This document shows positions 16,090 through 25,408 of a DNA stretch of 64,000 bases, piece after piece (within the stretch, counting starts at the first letter, position 1; every line of letters starts with the position of its first letter). The position numbers and the translations under genes are program-made. The stretch comes from Roseateles_E cavernae. GTDB lineage: Bacteria > Pseudomonadota > Gammaproteobacteria > Burkholderiales > Burkholderiaceae_C. The stretch is taken from assembly GCF_040187885.1 (NCBI RefSeq), contig NZ_JBDPLH010000008.1, forward strand, positions 163,933-227,932, given 5' to 3'. Under the pieces are notes generated by a model, which saw only the letters and a list, made by a program, of their open reading frames with translations, ran no database searches and had not been told where the DNA came from.

Positions 16090-16760
16090 AAGGGGGCCGC
16101 CATGCCGTAGCCGACGCCGCGCACCGTGCGGATGCAGTCCTCGCCCAGCTTGCGGCGCAGATTATGGATATGCCATTCGAGCGCACTGAACTCCAGCGCC
16201 TCGCCCAGCGGTGCGACAGCGCGCACCAAGCGATGCTTGGTCACCACGCCGCCGCCATGCCTCGCCAGTTCGGCCACGATGGCGAACTCGCGTGGCGACA
16301 GCGACACCAGTTCCTCGTCGGTGCGCACCTCGCGGCGCCCCATATCGATGCTGATACTGCCCAGTGTCCAGATGCTGGAGGCCTGCCCGGCCGCCCGTCG
16401 CGTGACGGCCCGCACGCGGCTGGCCAACTCGGCGGCCTGCACCGGCTTGATGACGTAGTCGTCCGCCCCCGCATCGAGGCCCGCGACGCGCGCCTCCAGC
16501 GCATCACGGGCCGTCAGCAGGATCACGGGCAAAGCCAGGGCAGCGCGCCGCCACTCCCTGAGCAGCGTCAAGCCCTCGCCATCGGGCAGCCCGAGGTCGA
16601 GGACGGCGCAGACATAGGGCATGGATTCGTCCGCCGGACCGCACAGGGCACGCGCCTGTGCGAGGGTGCGCACCCATTCGCTGCTCAGCCCATGAGCCTT
16701 CAGCGCTTTCTGCAGGTCCGCGCCGAGGTCCAGATCGTCTTCGACCACAAGAATGTGCAT
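16086..16760 (-). CDS. OmpR-family response regulator
   Basis: This 224-residue protein has a receiver domain with the acidic pocket EDD near residues 7-9, the phosphorylated Asp in AVLDLGLPDGEG, and the Thr and Lys positions (LLTA and KPVQ). An OmpR/PhoB winged-helix domain follows, with SPREFAIVAELARHGG and the closing VRGVGYG. It is the first gene of a two-gene operon with the sensor kinase and is divergent from the serine hydrolase, 163 bases away, which makes that gene a possible target. Confidence 0.92.
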   Translation of the reverse strand: MHILVVEDDLDLGADLQKALKAHGLSSEWVRTLAQARALCGPADESMPYVCAVLDLGLPDGEGLTLLREWRRAALALPVILLTARDALEARVAGLDAGADDYVIKPVQAAELASRVRAVTRRAAGQASSIWTLGSISIDMGRREVRTDEELVSLSPREFAIVAELARHGGGVVTKHRLVRAVAPLGEALEFSALEWHIHNLRRKLGEDCIRTVRGVGYGMAAPL

Positions 16761-16923
16761 TCAGGCTCTCCAAGCGATGCCAGGCGCAGCTTATGCCAAT
16801 GCTGTGAAGGCGGCCCAAAGGCGAAGCAAAGGAAGTCGCCCCTAGAGTGCGGCGGTTCTTGAGTCAGCCAGCCCCAAAACAACCCGGGGCATTCCGAACC
16901 TTCAAGCTACGAGGCCCATCATC

Positions 16924-18081
16924 ATGCTCATCTCACGCGCAATGCTCGGCGCTGCCCTGCTGCTGCTGCCGACCCTGTTTCTGGGTTGTGGCGGCGGCAA
17001 CGACGCGGCCTTGGCCACGCCACCGCTCGACCGCAAGGCGGTTCAGGCCCTGGTGGACAAGGCTGTACCTGCGGAGGCGCTGCCGGGAGCCCTGGTGGCG
17101 CTGCGGGAGGCTTCCGGACCGACGCTGGGTTTCGCCGCGGGTCGCGGCCGGATCGAGCCGGCTGCCGCCCTGCGAGCCGAAGCCCGCTTTCGCGCCGGCA
17201 GTGTGCTGAAGCTGCTGATCGCCACGGTGGTGCTGCAACTGGTCGAAGAGGGCCGCCTCTCGCTCGCAGCGCCGCTTGGCGAGCTGCTGCCGCCGGACCG
17301 CGTCGGACGGTTCAATTACCGGGGGCAGATCACGCTGGAGCAGCTGCTGAACCACAGCAGCGGGCTTGGCGATACCGCCACCGGCGCGGCGCACGATGCC
17401 GACGTGCTGAGTCATCCCGGCAAGTTGCGCAGCGAGCAGGACTATCTTGACGCCGCGCTGCTGGAGCCGCAGCAGCCTCCCGGTGCCCATGCCTACGCCA
17501 ACACCAACTACATCCTGCTCGGCCTGATCATCGACCGGGCCGCGGGCCGGAGCTGGCGCGCCGAAGTGCAGCAGCGCTTGTTTGCCCGCTTGGGCATGCG
17601 GGACTCTTCGCTGCCGGAACCCGCCGACCTGGAGATGCCGGCACCTTTCGCGCACGGCTACGAGTCGGTCGAGGGCGTGGGGCTGGTGGATGTCAGCCGA
17701 ATCTCCCCCTCGATGGCCGGGGCTGCCGGTGGCCATGCCCTGGTCACCAGCACGGCAGACCTGGCGCGCTTCGCGGCCGCGCTGTTTGGCGGAGCGCTTT
17801 ATCGATCCCCGGCCACGCTGGAGCGCATGCTGCGCTTTGTGCCCGCCGAGCCGATCGGCGACATGGGCTACGCCTACGGCCTGGGCGTCATGCGCCACCA
17901 GTTGCCGGACGGCAGGGTATTCCTCGGGCATGGGGGCGCCAGCGCCGGCTATTCCTGCGCCATCCTCTACGATCCAAGCCGTCGTCTCGTCGTGGTGGCC
18001 GCTCGCAACGGATCCGATCTGGGCTCGACCTATCTGGACCTGGCGCTGCCGGTGGCTCGCTATCTGCAGCAAGAACGCTGA
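16924..18081 (+). CDS. Lipoprotein serine hydrolase of the class C beta-lactamase/DD-peptidase family
   Basis: The 385-residue protein has a lipoprotein signal with lipobox LFLGC near residue 20. The mature part shows the penicillin-binding fold: SVLK (the SxxK nucleophile motif) after FRAG, YANTNY (Tyr-x-Asn), and GHGGASAGY in the place of the KTG/HxG motif. Family members act as DD-peptidases, esterases or beta-lactamases, and the sequence does not tell which. Being outer-membrane anchored, it would act in the periplasm. It is divergent from the two-component system. Confidence 0.85.
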   Translation: MLISRAMLGAALLLLPTLFLGCGGGNDAALATPPLDRKAVQALVDKAVPAEALPGALVALREASGPTLGFAAGRGRIEPAAALRAEARFRAGSVLKLLIATVVLQLVEEGRLSLAAPLGELLPPDRVGRFNYRGQITLEQLLNHSSGLGDTATGAAHDADVLSHPGKLRSEQDYLDAALLEPQQPPGAHAYANTNYILLGLIIDRAAGRSWRAEVQQRLFARLGMRDSSLPEPADLEMPAPFAHGYESVEGVGLVDVSRISPSMAGAAGGHALVTSTADLARFAAALFGGALYRSPATLERMLRFVPAEPIGDMGYAYGLGVMRHQLPDGRVFLGHGGASAGYSCAILYDPSRRLVVVAARNGSDLGSTYLDLALPVARYLQQER

Positions 18082-18141
18082 TGGGCGCTGGCGGGCCGTC
18101 GGGTCGAAACTGCGCAGCCTCTTCCCAAGGCAAAGATCGCG

Positions 18142-18217
<76 letters not shown>

Positions 18218-18354
18218 GACGCGAAAAAAGTATAGCAATCGCCGCGCCGCGTGGGGCCGGGCGGCACTGCGGGTTTTCGGCGAGAGCGCGGGTGGGGTGG
18301 GCTGGGGGACACTTGCGGCCATCTCGGTCCGCAACGACAAGCAAAGGATGCCCC

Positions 18355-19236
18355 ATGGCCGACCACGCTCCCGAGTGGTTTGACACGCAGTACGACAACC
18401 GGGCCCGCGTGGCCGACAGCGCGCAGATTCTCGAGCGCTGGACGCGGGCGGCCCAGCTGTCGCGCGAGAAATCGGCCTGCCGGCTGGACCTGGCTTACGG
18501 CCTCCATGCCAGCGAGCGCCTGGACCTGTTCCCGGCCCAGACCGAGCATTCGGCGCTGGCCCCGGTGCTGGTCTTCATCCACGGCGGCTACTGGCGGGCG
18601 CTGGACAAGGCCGATCACTCCTTCCTGGCCCCGGTCTTCACCGACGAGGGGGCGATGGTGGTGATCCCGAACTACGCGCTGTGTCCCGGCGTCAGCATGG
18701 AGCACATCCCGCTGCAGCTGGTGCAGGCCCTGGCCTGGGTCTGGCGGCACGCGGCCGAGCACGGCGGCGACCCGAACCAGATCGTGCTGGTCGGCCACTC
18801 GGCCGGCGGACAGCTGGCGGCGATGCTGGCCTGCTGCGACTGGAAGGCGGTGGCACCGGATCTGCCGCGCCATCTGGTCAAGGGCGTGCTGTCGATCTCG
18901 GGCCTGCATGATCTGGAGCCGCTGCGCCATGCGCCGTCCTTCCAGCGCGATCTGCGCCTGGATGCCGATGCGGTGCGGCGCCTGAGCCCGGTCAATTTTC
19001 CGGCGCCCGACGAGACGCCGGTCTACTGCGTGGTCGGCGCCAAGGAAAGCGAGGAGTACAAGCGCCAGAACGGCCTGCTGCGCCAGGCCTGGGGGGCGCG
19101 CAGCGTGCCGGTCTGCGAGGAGGTGCCAGGTCTTGACCATTTCAGCATCCTGCACGATCTGGCCAACCCGGAAGGCCGCAGCCATCAGCTGGCGCGCAAG
19201 CTGCTGGAGTTGCGCTGGTACAGCGGCCTTTTGTAG
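18355..19236 (+). CDS. Alpha/beta hydrolase, kynurenine-formamidase-like
   Basis: This 293-residue enzyme has the oxyanion-hole motif HGGYWR near residue 76, the nucleophile elbow GHSAGG, and a late LDHF that would supply the catalytic histidine. HGGYWR is typical of arylformamidases and their relatives in the esterase/lipase group. No tryptophan-degradation genes lie nearby, so the natural substrate is uncertain. The ATG at 18355 is preceded by GCAAAGGA at a short distance; another ATG 7 bases upstream is in a different frame. Confidence 0.82.
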   Translation: MADHAPEWFDTQYDNRARVADSAQILERWTRAAQLSREKSACRLDLAYGLHASERLDLFPAQTEHSALAPVLVFIHGGYWRALDKADHSFLAPVFTDEGAMVVIPNYALCPGVSMEHIPLQLVQALAWVWRHAAEHGGDPNQIVLVGHSAGGQLAAMLACCDWKAVAPDLPRHLVKGVLSISGLHDLEPLRHAPSFQRDLRLDADAVRRLSPVNFPAPDETPVYCVVGAKESEEYKRQNGLLRQAWGARSVPVCEEVPGLDHFSILHDLANPEGRSHQLARKLLELRWYSGLL

Positions 19237-19239
19237 TCC

Positions 19240-19860
19240 TCAAGCCGCCATGTATCGCCCGGGCCGGTGATTGACCGCCAGCGCCGCGTTGATGGCCGCC
19301 ATGCCCAGCAGCGACAGGCCGATGCGGTCGGCCGGTACCAAGGCGGCCGAGGCCAGCAGGATGAGCGCGTCCAGGCCGGCCTGCACATAGCCGGCGCGCC
19401 AGCCGTAGCGCTCCTGCAGATAGAGCACCAGCACATTGAGCCCGCCCAGGCTGGCGCGGTGGCGGAACAGGATCAGCATGCCGGCGCCGATCAGCAGGCC
19501 GCCGGCGATGGCAGCGAACCAGGGGTTCAGATCGGCGAAGCGCAGCCAGCGCGGCAGCAGCTCGGACAGCAGCGACATCAGGCTCACCGCCAGCACGGTC
19601 TTGACGGTGAAGGCGCGGCCCAGCCGGCGATAGGCCAGCCAGTAGAAAGGCAGGTTCAGCGCGAAGAACAGCGCACCGAAAGCCAGGCCGCTGCCATAGT
19701 GGATCAGGAAGGCGATGCCCACCGTGCCGCCGGTCAGCATGCCGGCCTGCTTGAACAGGGCCACGCCCAGCGCGACGAACAAGGTGCCGGTGATCAGCGC
19801 CTGTGCGTCCTCGAACAGGCTGTGACGGAAGCTGCGGCTGCTCAGCTTGGCATTGCTCAT
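19240..19860 (-). CDS. YitT-family membrane protein
   Basis: This 206-residue integral membrane protein has five or six hydrophobic segments. The GGTVGIAFLIHYGSG and SLGGLNVLVLYLQ stretches are the Gly-rich repeats of the YitT/YczE group. Function in the family is not settled; some members look like small transporters. Its start overlaps the stop of the DUF2788 gene by 4 bases, so it belongs to a three-gene run of membrane proteins. It ends 3 bases from the convergent hydrolase gene. Confidence 0.82.
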   Translation of the reverse strand: MSNAKLSSRSFRHSLFEDAQALITGTLFVALGVALFKQAGMLTGGTVGIAFLIHYGSGLAFGALFFALNLPFYWLAYRRLGRAFTVKTVLAVSLMSLLSELLPRWLRFADLNPWFAAIAGGLLIGAGMLILFRHRASLGGLNVLVLYLQERYGWRAGYVQAGLDALILLASAALVPADRIGLSLLGMAAINAALAVNHRPGRYMAA

Positions 19861-20075
19861 TCGACGATGCCGCTGAGGAAGAACTTGATCACGCCCTTGG
19901 CCGCGAAGCCCACCAGGCCGAAGCCCAGGCCCAGCAGCAGGATGAAGGTGCCCAGCTTGCCGGCCTTGGACTCGCGGGCCAGCTGCAGGATGATGAAGAC
20001 CATATAGAGCATGAAGGCGGCCACGCCGAAGCTCAGGCCGAAGGTCGCGATCTGCTCCTCGCTATAGCCGAACAT
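19857..20075 (-). CDS. DUF2788 small membrane protein
   Basis: This 72-residue protein has two membrane segments (FGVAAFMLYMVFIILQLA and TFILLLGLGFGLVGFAAKG) joined by a short basic loop, the layout and length of DUF2788. The start at 20075 leaves 5 bases to the upstream gene's stop and the end overlaps the YitT-type gene. Function unknown. Confidence 0.75.
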   Translation of the reverse strand: MFGYSEEQIATFGLSFGVAAFMLYMVFIILQLARESKAGKLGTFILLLGLGFGLVGFAAKGVIKFFLSGIVE

Positions 20076-20080
20076 CGCCG

Positions 20081-20854
20081 TCAGTCCTTGGGGCTCACCA
20101 GATCGCGGTAGGCATGCCAGCTGGCATGGCCCAGCAGCGGCAGGATCACGATCAGGCCCAGCATCAGCGTGAGCATGCCGATCAGGGTCAGCCCCATGAT
20201 CAGCAGGGCCCACAACGCCACCGGTGCCGGGTGCTCGAGCACGACGCGCCAGCTGGTGAACACGGCGGCCAGCACCGAGACGCGGCGGTCCAGCAGCATC
20301 GGGATGGCCACCACGCTGGACGCGAACACCGGCGCAGCCAGCAGCGCACCCAGCCCGAGCCAGGCCTCGAACAGCAGCGACTGCTCGCTCAGCACCACCT
20401 GGCGCAGAAAGTCCAGCGGCTTGGCGATGGCGCCGGGGGCGAACACGGTGATCAGCGAGGCCGAGGTCAGCACCCAGCCGCTGCCGGCCAGGGCCAGCAG
20501 CAGGCCGAACAGGATCAGCCGTCCGTCATGCGGCCGCCAGGCCTGCAGCACGGTGCTCCAGCCGGGCCGCTCGCCACGCTCCAGCGCACGGCTGATCGCA
20601 TAAAGCCCGGTGGCCAGGATGGGGGCGACCAGCAGAAAGCCGCTGAAGGCGCCGGCCAGCAGCCAGAAACGCTCGCGCGCCAGCCAGAAGATCAGGCTCC
20701 CGCCGGCGGCCATCACGAGGCCATGGGCCAGCGAGGGGCCGGGGCAGCGGCGCAGATCGGCCAGACCGCGCGCCAGCCAGCCCAGCGGGCGCAGCAAGGG
20801 GATGGGCTTGACGCCGAAACGGCGCGATTCCTGCAGGGCTTGTTGGGTTCGCAT
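20081..20854 (-). CDS. DUF2189 integral membrane protein
   Basis: This 257-residue protein has a short cytoplasmic start with the RPLGWLARGLADL stretch, followed by six or so membrane segments. The motif LARGLADLRRCPGPSLAHGL and the repeated W-rich cytoplasmic loops match DUF2189. I chose the ATG at 20854; an upstream in-frame start would only add a short basic extension. It heads the DUF2189-DUF2788-YitT run. The biochemical role is unknown. Confidence 0.78.
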   Translation of the reverse strand: MRTQQALQESRRFGVKPIPLLRPLGWLARGLADLRRCPGPSLAHGLVMAAGGSLIFWLARERFWLLAGAFSGFLLVAPILATGLYAISRALERGERPGWSTVLQAWRPHDGRLILFGLLLALAGSGWVLTSASLITVFAPGAIAKPLDFLRQVVLSEQSLLFEAWLGLGALLAAPVFASSVVAIPMLLDRRVSVLAAVFTSWRVVLEHPAPVALWALLIMGLTLIGMLTLMLGLIVILPLLGHASWHAYRDLVSPKD

Positions 20855-20902
20855 CGAGGATCCGATAGTGCCAGTGCGAGTGTGCACCCATCTTGACCTG
20901 GA

Positions 20903-21961
20903 TCAGGCCGGCAGCTGTCGTGCCAGGTCTTGCAGCACCGCCGGCTCGGCGCTGGCCAGCTCCAGCCGGCGCGCCTGGGCCAGCTGCGGAAAATGGCCTT
21001 GCAGCGAGCGCTCGTAGCCGGGGTCGTAGTGCTCGCGCATCAGCGCGGCGAACAGCGTGGCCCAGTCGCCGGCGCGGGCCTGGGCCTGCCAGCTGCGCAC
21101 CGTGTCGCGGCCGCGCAGCGTGATCAGGCCGTCGATCAGGGCGCAGAAGCCCTCGGGATCGGCACGGAAATGCGCATAGTCCTGCAGCAGGAGCTCGACC
21201 CGCGCGGCCTCGGGCATTTCCAGCCACAGGCAGGGGCTGGCGCGCATGCGCTCATGCAAGGCCTCGGGCACGCGCAGCTGGCCGATCTTGCGGCTCTCGC
21301 TCTCGACGTAGATGGGCCTGGATGGGTCGAGCGCGCGCAGGCGCAGCCATAGCAGGCTGTCGAAGCGCTTCTGGCTCGGCTGGGGCTCGCCGGGCAGGCC
21401 GCCCAGCACCGAGCCGCGATGCGCGGCGCAGGCCTCCAGATCCAGCACCTGGGCGCCTTCGGCGGCCAGGGCCTGCAGCAGGCGCGTCTTGCCGCTGCCG
21501 GTGCGGCCGCACAGCAGCTGCAGCTGCAGCGCCGCCGGCCATTGCGCCAGGTCCTCGCGCACCTGGGCCCGGTAGGCCTTGTAGCCGCCTTGCAGCTGGC
21601 GTGCCTTGAAGCCGATCTGGCCGAGGAACCAGGTCATCGCGCCGGACCGCTGGCCGCCGCGCCAGCAATAGACCAGCGGCCGCCAGCTCTTGGGCAGCGG
21701 CGCCGAATGCGCATCCAGATGGGCAGCGATATTGCGCGCCACCATGGCCGCGCCGATCTTGCGGGCCTCGAAGGGCGAGCTTTTGTAGAGCGTGCCGACG
21801 ACGATGCGCTCCTCGTTGCTGAGCACCGGCCAGTTCAGTGCGCCGGGCAGATGGTCCTCGGCGAACTCGGCCGGCGTGCGCACGTCGATGATGGCGTCGA
21901 AGCGGCCCAGCTCGGCCAGCGCCTCGGGCGCCGCGACGACATGGGAGGGCAGGGTGCTCAT
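20903..21961 (-). CDS. mnmH: tRNA 2-selenouridine synthase
   Basis: This 352-residue enzyme replaces sulfur by selenium at the wobble uridine of tRNAs, using selenophosphate. The N-terminal half is a rhodanese domain with the active cysteine in VYCWRGGQRSG near residue 97. The C-terminal half has a P-loop, CGRTGSGKTRLL. The start at 21961 overlaps the glnD stop in an ATGA junction, so it seems to be translated after glnD. The partner selD is not in the window. The same frame stays open far into glnD, but that part is a shadow. Confidence 0.9.
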   Translation of the reverse strand: MSTLPSHVVAAPEALAELGRFDAIIDVRTPAEFAEDHLPGALNWPVLSNEERIVVGTLYKSSPFEARKIGAAMVARNIAAHLDAHSAPLPKSWRPLVYCWRGGQRSGAMTWFLGQIGFKARQLQGGYKAYRAQVREDLAQWPAALQLQLLCGRTGSGKTRLLQALAAEGAQVLDLEACAAHRGSVLGGLPGEPQPSQKRFDSLLWLRLRALDPSRPIYVESESRKIGQLRVPEALHERMRASPCLWLEMPEAARVELLLQDYAHFRADPEGFCALIDGLITLRGRDTVRSWQAQARAGDWATLFAALMREHYDPGYERSLQGHFPQLAQARRLELASAEPAVLQDLARQLPA

Positions 21962-24567
21962 GAAGGCAGCGAGACGGCGTCCAGCAGCTCGGTTTCGATC
22001 TGCAGCTGGGCCTTGTTCTGCTGCAGCGCGGCGCCGTCGACCAGGAAAGTGTCCTCGACCCGCTCGCCCAGGGTCGAGATCTTGGCCAGCTGCAGATTGA
22101 TGCCGTGCCGGGCCAGCACGCGGGCGATTGCATAGAGCAGGCCGGCGCGGTCGCTGGTGCTGATCGAGAGCAGCCAGCGCTGCGCGCGCTCGTCGGGCCG
22201 CAGCGCGATGCGCGGCGTGAAGGGGAAGGACTTGACCCGGCGCGACAAGCGGCCGCGCTTGGGCTCGGGCAGCGGCCCCTCGGCGTTCAGCGCCTCGCCG
22301 AGCTTGGCCTCGACCAGGGGCACCAGATCGCGGTGATGCGATTCGAGGTCGGAGCTGGTGACCTGGAAGGTGTCCAGCGCATAGCCCTTGCGGGTGGTGT
22401 GGACCTTGGCGTCCAGGATGTTGAAGCCGGCGCCATCGAAATAGCCGCAGATGCGCGCGAACAGGTCCTGGCGATCCGGCGCATAGACCAGCACCTGCAG
22501 GCCTTCGCCGATCGGCGAGGGGCGGGCGCGCACGATCGGGGTGGCGGCCTGCACATGGCGCCACAGCGAGCGCGCATGCCAGGCGAGGTCGCCGGCCTCG
22601 TGGCGGGCGAAATAGCTCAGCTCCAAGGTGGCCCACAGCGGCGCCTCGGTATCGGGCAGCATCGAATGCAGGGCCAGCTTCTCGCGTGCCTCCTGCTTGC
22701 GGGCCTCGATATCGGCCGCCAGATTGGGCTTGGCGCCGCCCAGGGCGCGCAGCGCCAGCCGGTACAGATCCTCCAGCAGCTTGCCCTTCCAGGCGTTCCA
22801 GACCTTGGGGCTGGTGCCGCGGATATCGGCCACGGTCAGCAGATACAGCGCGGTGAGGCGGCGTGCATTGCCCATCTTCTGGGCGAAGGCGGCGATCACC
22901 TCGGGGTCGGACAGGTCTTCCTTCTGTGCCACCCGGGACAGGGTCAGGTGTTGCTCGACCAGGAACACGACCAGCGCGCTGTCCTCGCGCGACAGGCCGT
23001 GGTCGCGGCAGAAGCGCCGGGCCTCGACCGCGCCGAGGTCGGAGTGGTCGCCGCCGCGGCCCTTGGCCACATCGTGGAAGAGGGCGGCGATATAGAGCAG
23101 ATAGGGCTTGTCGAACTGCGCGGCCAGCTGCGAGCAGAAGGTGTACTCGTGCGCATGCTCGGGGATGAAGAAGCGCCGCACATTGCGCAGCACCATCAGG
23201 ATGTGCTGGTCCACCGTGTAGACATGGAACAGGTCGTGCTGCATCTGGCCGACGATGCGGCGGAACACCCACAGATAGCGGCCCAGCACCGAGGTCTGGT
23301 TCATCAGCCGGAAGGCATGGGTCTGGCCTTCCGGCTGCTGCAGGATCTGCATGAACATCGCGCGGTTGGCCGGGTCGCGGCGGAAGGCGCCGTTCATCTG
23401 CTCGCGGGCGTTGTAGAGGGCGCGCAGGGTGCGCGCCGACAGGCCTTTGATGCCGGGCGTCTGCTGGTAGACCAGAAAGGTCTCGAGGATGGCGTGGGGC
23501 TCGCGCTCGTAGAGGTCGTCGCTGGCGACCTCCAGCATGCCGGCCCGCTCCATGAAGTGCGCGTTGATCGTGCGGCGCAGGTCCTGCTGCGAGCCGTTGA
23601 TCTGCTCCTCCAGGTTCAGCATCAGCACCTGGTTGAGCTGGCTGACGGCCTTGGCGGCCCAGTAGTAGCGCCGCATCAGCACCTCGGAGGCGCGCTGCCC
23701 GGGGCTGTTCTCGTAGCCGAAGCTCAGCGCGACGGCGGTCTGCAGATCGAACACCAGCCGGTCCTCGCGGCGGCCGGCCACCGCGTGCAGGCGGCAGCGG
23801 ATCAGGTTCAGCAGGCCCTCGTTGCGCTGCAGCTGGCGGCTCTCGAAGGGCGTGATCAGGCCGCGGGCGCTGAGCGCGCGCCAGGTCTTGCCCAGGCCGG
23901 CGGCCCGGGCGATCCAGATCAGCAGCTGCAGATCGCGCAGGCCGCCGGGGCTTTCCTTGCAGTTGGGCTCCAGCGAATAGGGCGTGTCGTCGTATTTGGT
24001 GTGGCGCTGGCGCATCTCCAGCGTCTTGGCGCGCAGGAAGGCGCGCGCATCCATGGCCTGGCCGAGCGCCTTCTCGAAGCGCTTGAACAGCGGCCGCGCG
24101 CCGGCCAGCGGGCGGGCTTCCAGCATCGCGGTCTGCACCGTGACGTCGCCGGCCGCTTCCTGCAGGCATTCGCCCAAGGTGCGCACCGAGGAGCCGATCT
24201 CCAGCCCGGTGTCCCAGCAGGCGGTGATGAAGGCCTCGATGCTGCTCTTGACGGCGCCGGGCTGGTGGGCCTCGCAGCCGTCGGGCAGCAGCAGCAGCAC
24301 ATCGACATCGGAGTAGGGAAACAACTCGCCGCGGCCATAGCCGCCGACGGCGGCCAGGCAGGCCCCGGCCGGCATGCCGGCCTGGGCCCACAGCGTCTGC
24401 AGCAGCGCGTCGACCTGGCGCGCCAGCTGGCGCATCAGGGTGTGGGCGGCCGTGACGCTGGCCTTGTGTTGCAGGAAGTCGGCGATCAGCGCCTGCTTGC
24501 CCTGCTTGAGCTGGCGGCGCAGCTCGGCGATGTCCAGGGTGGTGCCGCCGCCGGGCGTAGCGAGCAT
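21958..24567 (-). CDS. glnD: PII uridylyltransferase/uridylyl-removing enzyme
   Basis: This 869-residue sensor of glutamine adds UMP to PII proteins and removes it. Domains in order are: a nucleotidyltransferase (GGYGRGELFPYSD, then DVDVLLLL, near residues 71-92), an HD hydrolase domain with HDVAKGRGGDHSD, and two ACT domains at the C terminus, the last ending near LDAVSLPS. Length fits the family. It lies 4 bases after map and overlaps mnmH, so map-glnD-mnmH looks like one operon. Confidence 0.95.
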   Translation of the reverse strand: MLATPGGGTTLDIAELRRQLKQGKQALIADFLQHKASVTAAHTLMRQLARQVDALLQTLWAQAGMPAGACLAAVGGYGRGELFPYSDVDVLLLLPDGCEAHQPGAVKSSIEAFITACWDTGLEIGSSVRTLGECLQEAAGDVTVQTAMLEARPLAGARPLFKRFEKALGQAMDARAFLRAKTLEMRQRHTKYDDTPYSLEPNCKESPGGLRDLQLLIWIARAAGLGKTWRALSARGLITPFESRQLQRNEGLLNLIRCRLHAVAGRREDRLVFDLQTAVALSFGYENSPGQRASEVLMRRYYWAAKAVSQLNQVLMLNLEEQINGSQQDLRRTINAHFMERAGMLEVASDDLYEREPHAILETFLVYQQTPGIKGLSARTLRALYNAREQMNGAFRRDPANRAMFMQILQQPEGQTHAFRLMNQTSVLGRYLWVFRRIVGQMQHDLFHVYTVDQHILMVLRNVRRFFIPEHAHEYTFCSQLAAQFDKPYLLYIAALFHDVAKGRGGDHSDLGAVEARRFCRDHGLSREDSALVVFLVEQHLTLSRVAQKEDLSDPEVIAAFAQKMGNARRLTALYLLTVADIRGTSPKVWNAWKGKLLEDLYRLALRALGGAKPNLAADIEARKQEAREKLALHSMLPDTEAPLWATLELSYFARHEAGDLAWHARSLWRHVQAATPIVRARPSPIGEGLQVLVYAPDRQDLFARICGYFDGAGFNILDAKVHTTRKGYALDTFQVTSSDLESHHRDLVPLVEAKLGEALNAEGPLPEPKRGRLSRRVKSFPFTPRIALRPDERAQRWLLSISTSDRAGLLYAIARVLARHGINLQLAKISTLGERVEDTFLVDGAALQQNKAQLQIETELLDAVSLPS

Positions 24568-24571
24568 GGGC

Positions 24572-25378
24572 TCAGCCGGCGGTGATGAAGGCGGGGGGCG
24601 GCGGGCTGCCTTCGGAGAGCGTGAAGATCTCGTAGCCGGTCTCGGTCACGAGCACCGTGTGTTCCCACTGGGCCGACAGCGAGCGGTCCTTGGTGACGAT
24701 GGTCCAGCCGTCGCCGGTTTCGCGGATCTCGCGGCGGCCGGCATTGATCATTGGCTCGATCGTGAACACCATGCCGGGCACCAGCTCGTCCAGCGTGCCG
24801 GGGCGGCCGTAGTGCAGCACCTGCGGTTCTTCATGGAAGACCTGGCCGATGCCGTGGCCGCAGAACTCACGCACCACCGAGAAGCCGGCGTTCTCGGCAA
24901 AGGTCTGGATCGCGTGGCCGATATCGCCCAGGCGCGCGCCCGGTTTGACCTTGGCGATGCCCTTCCACATGGCCTCGTAGGTGAAGGCGCACAGGCGCTT
25001 GGCCGCGATCGAGCCCTCGCCGACGACGAACATGCGGCTGGTGTCGCCATGCCAGCCGTCCTTGATCACGGTGACATCGATATTGACGATGTCGCCGTTC
25101 TTCAGCGGCCGGTCGTTCGGGATGCCGTGGCAGACCTGATGGTTGATCGAGGTGCAGACCGACTTGGGGTAGGGCGTGTAGCCCGGCGGGCAGTAGTTCA
25201 GCGGCGCGGGGATGGCCTTCTGGACATGGACGATATGGTCGTGGGCCAGTTTGTCGAGCTGCTCGGTCGTGACTCCGGGCTTCACATGCGGGGTCAGCAT
25301 GTCAAGCACCTCGGAGGCCAGGCGTCCGGCAATGCGCATGGCTTCGATATCGGCGCCGGATTTGATCGTGATCGTCAT
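24572..25378 (-). CDS. map: Methionine aminopeptidase, type I
   Basis: This 268-residue enzyme removes the initiator methionine. The metal ligands are visible as Asp in NIDVTVIKDGWHGDTSR (two), His in GHGIGQVFHEEP, and Glu in FTIEPM and near the C terminus in QWEHTVLV. The substrate-pocket Cys and His residues (SINHQVCHGIP) are present. It lies in front of glnD. In many proteobacteria map and rpsB-tsf are neighbours of glnD; here only map is. Confidence 0.95.
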   Translation of the reverse strand: MTITIKSGADIEAMRIAGRLASEVLDMLTPHVKPGVTTEQLDKLAHDHIVHVQKAIPAPLNYCPPGYTPYPKSVCTSINHQVCHGIPNDRPLKNGDIVNIDVTVIKDGWHGDTSRMFVVGEGSIAAKRLCAFTYEAMWKGIAKVKPGARLGDIGHAIQTFAENAGFSVVREFCGHGIGQVFHEEPQVLHYGRPGTLDELVPGMVFTIEPMINAGRREIRETGDGWTIVTKDRSLSAQWEHTVLVTETGYEIFTLSEGSPPPPAFITAG

Positions 25379-25408
25379 GCGCGGATTATCTCAGACGGCT
25401 TTTACCTC

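Noticed and set aside
21962..24391. Upstream extension of the mnmH frame through glnD, giving a protein of over 1100 residues
   Set aside because: The extension lies wholly inside the confidently assigned glnD on the same strand in another frame and is Arg/Ala-rich without domains. The mnmH start at 21961 is well supported.
22105..24585. Long open frame antisense to glnD
   Set aside because: Same reason: a low-complexity shadow opposite a clear gene.
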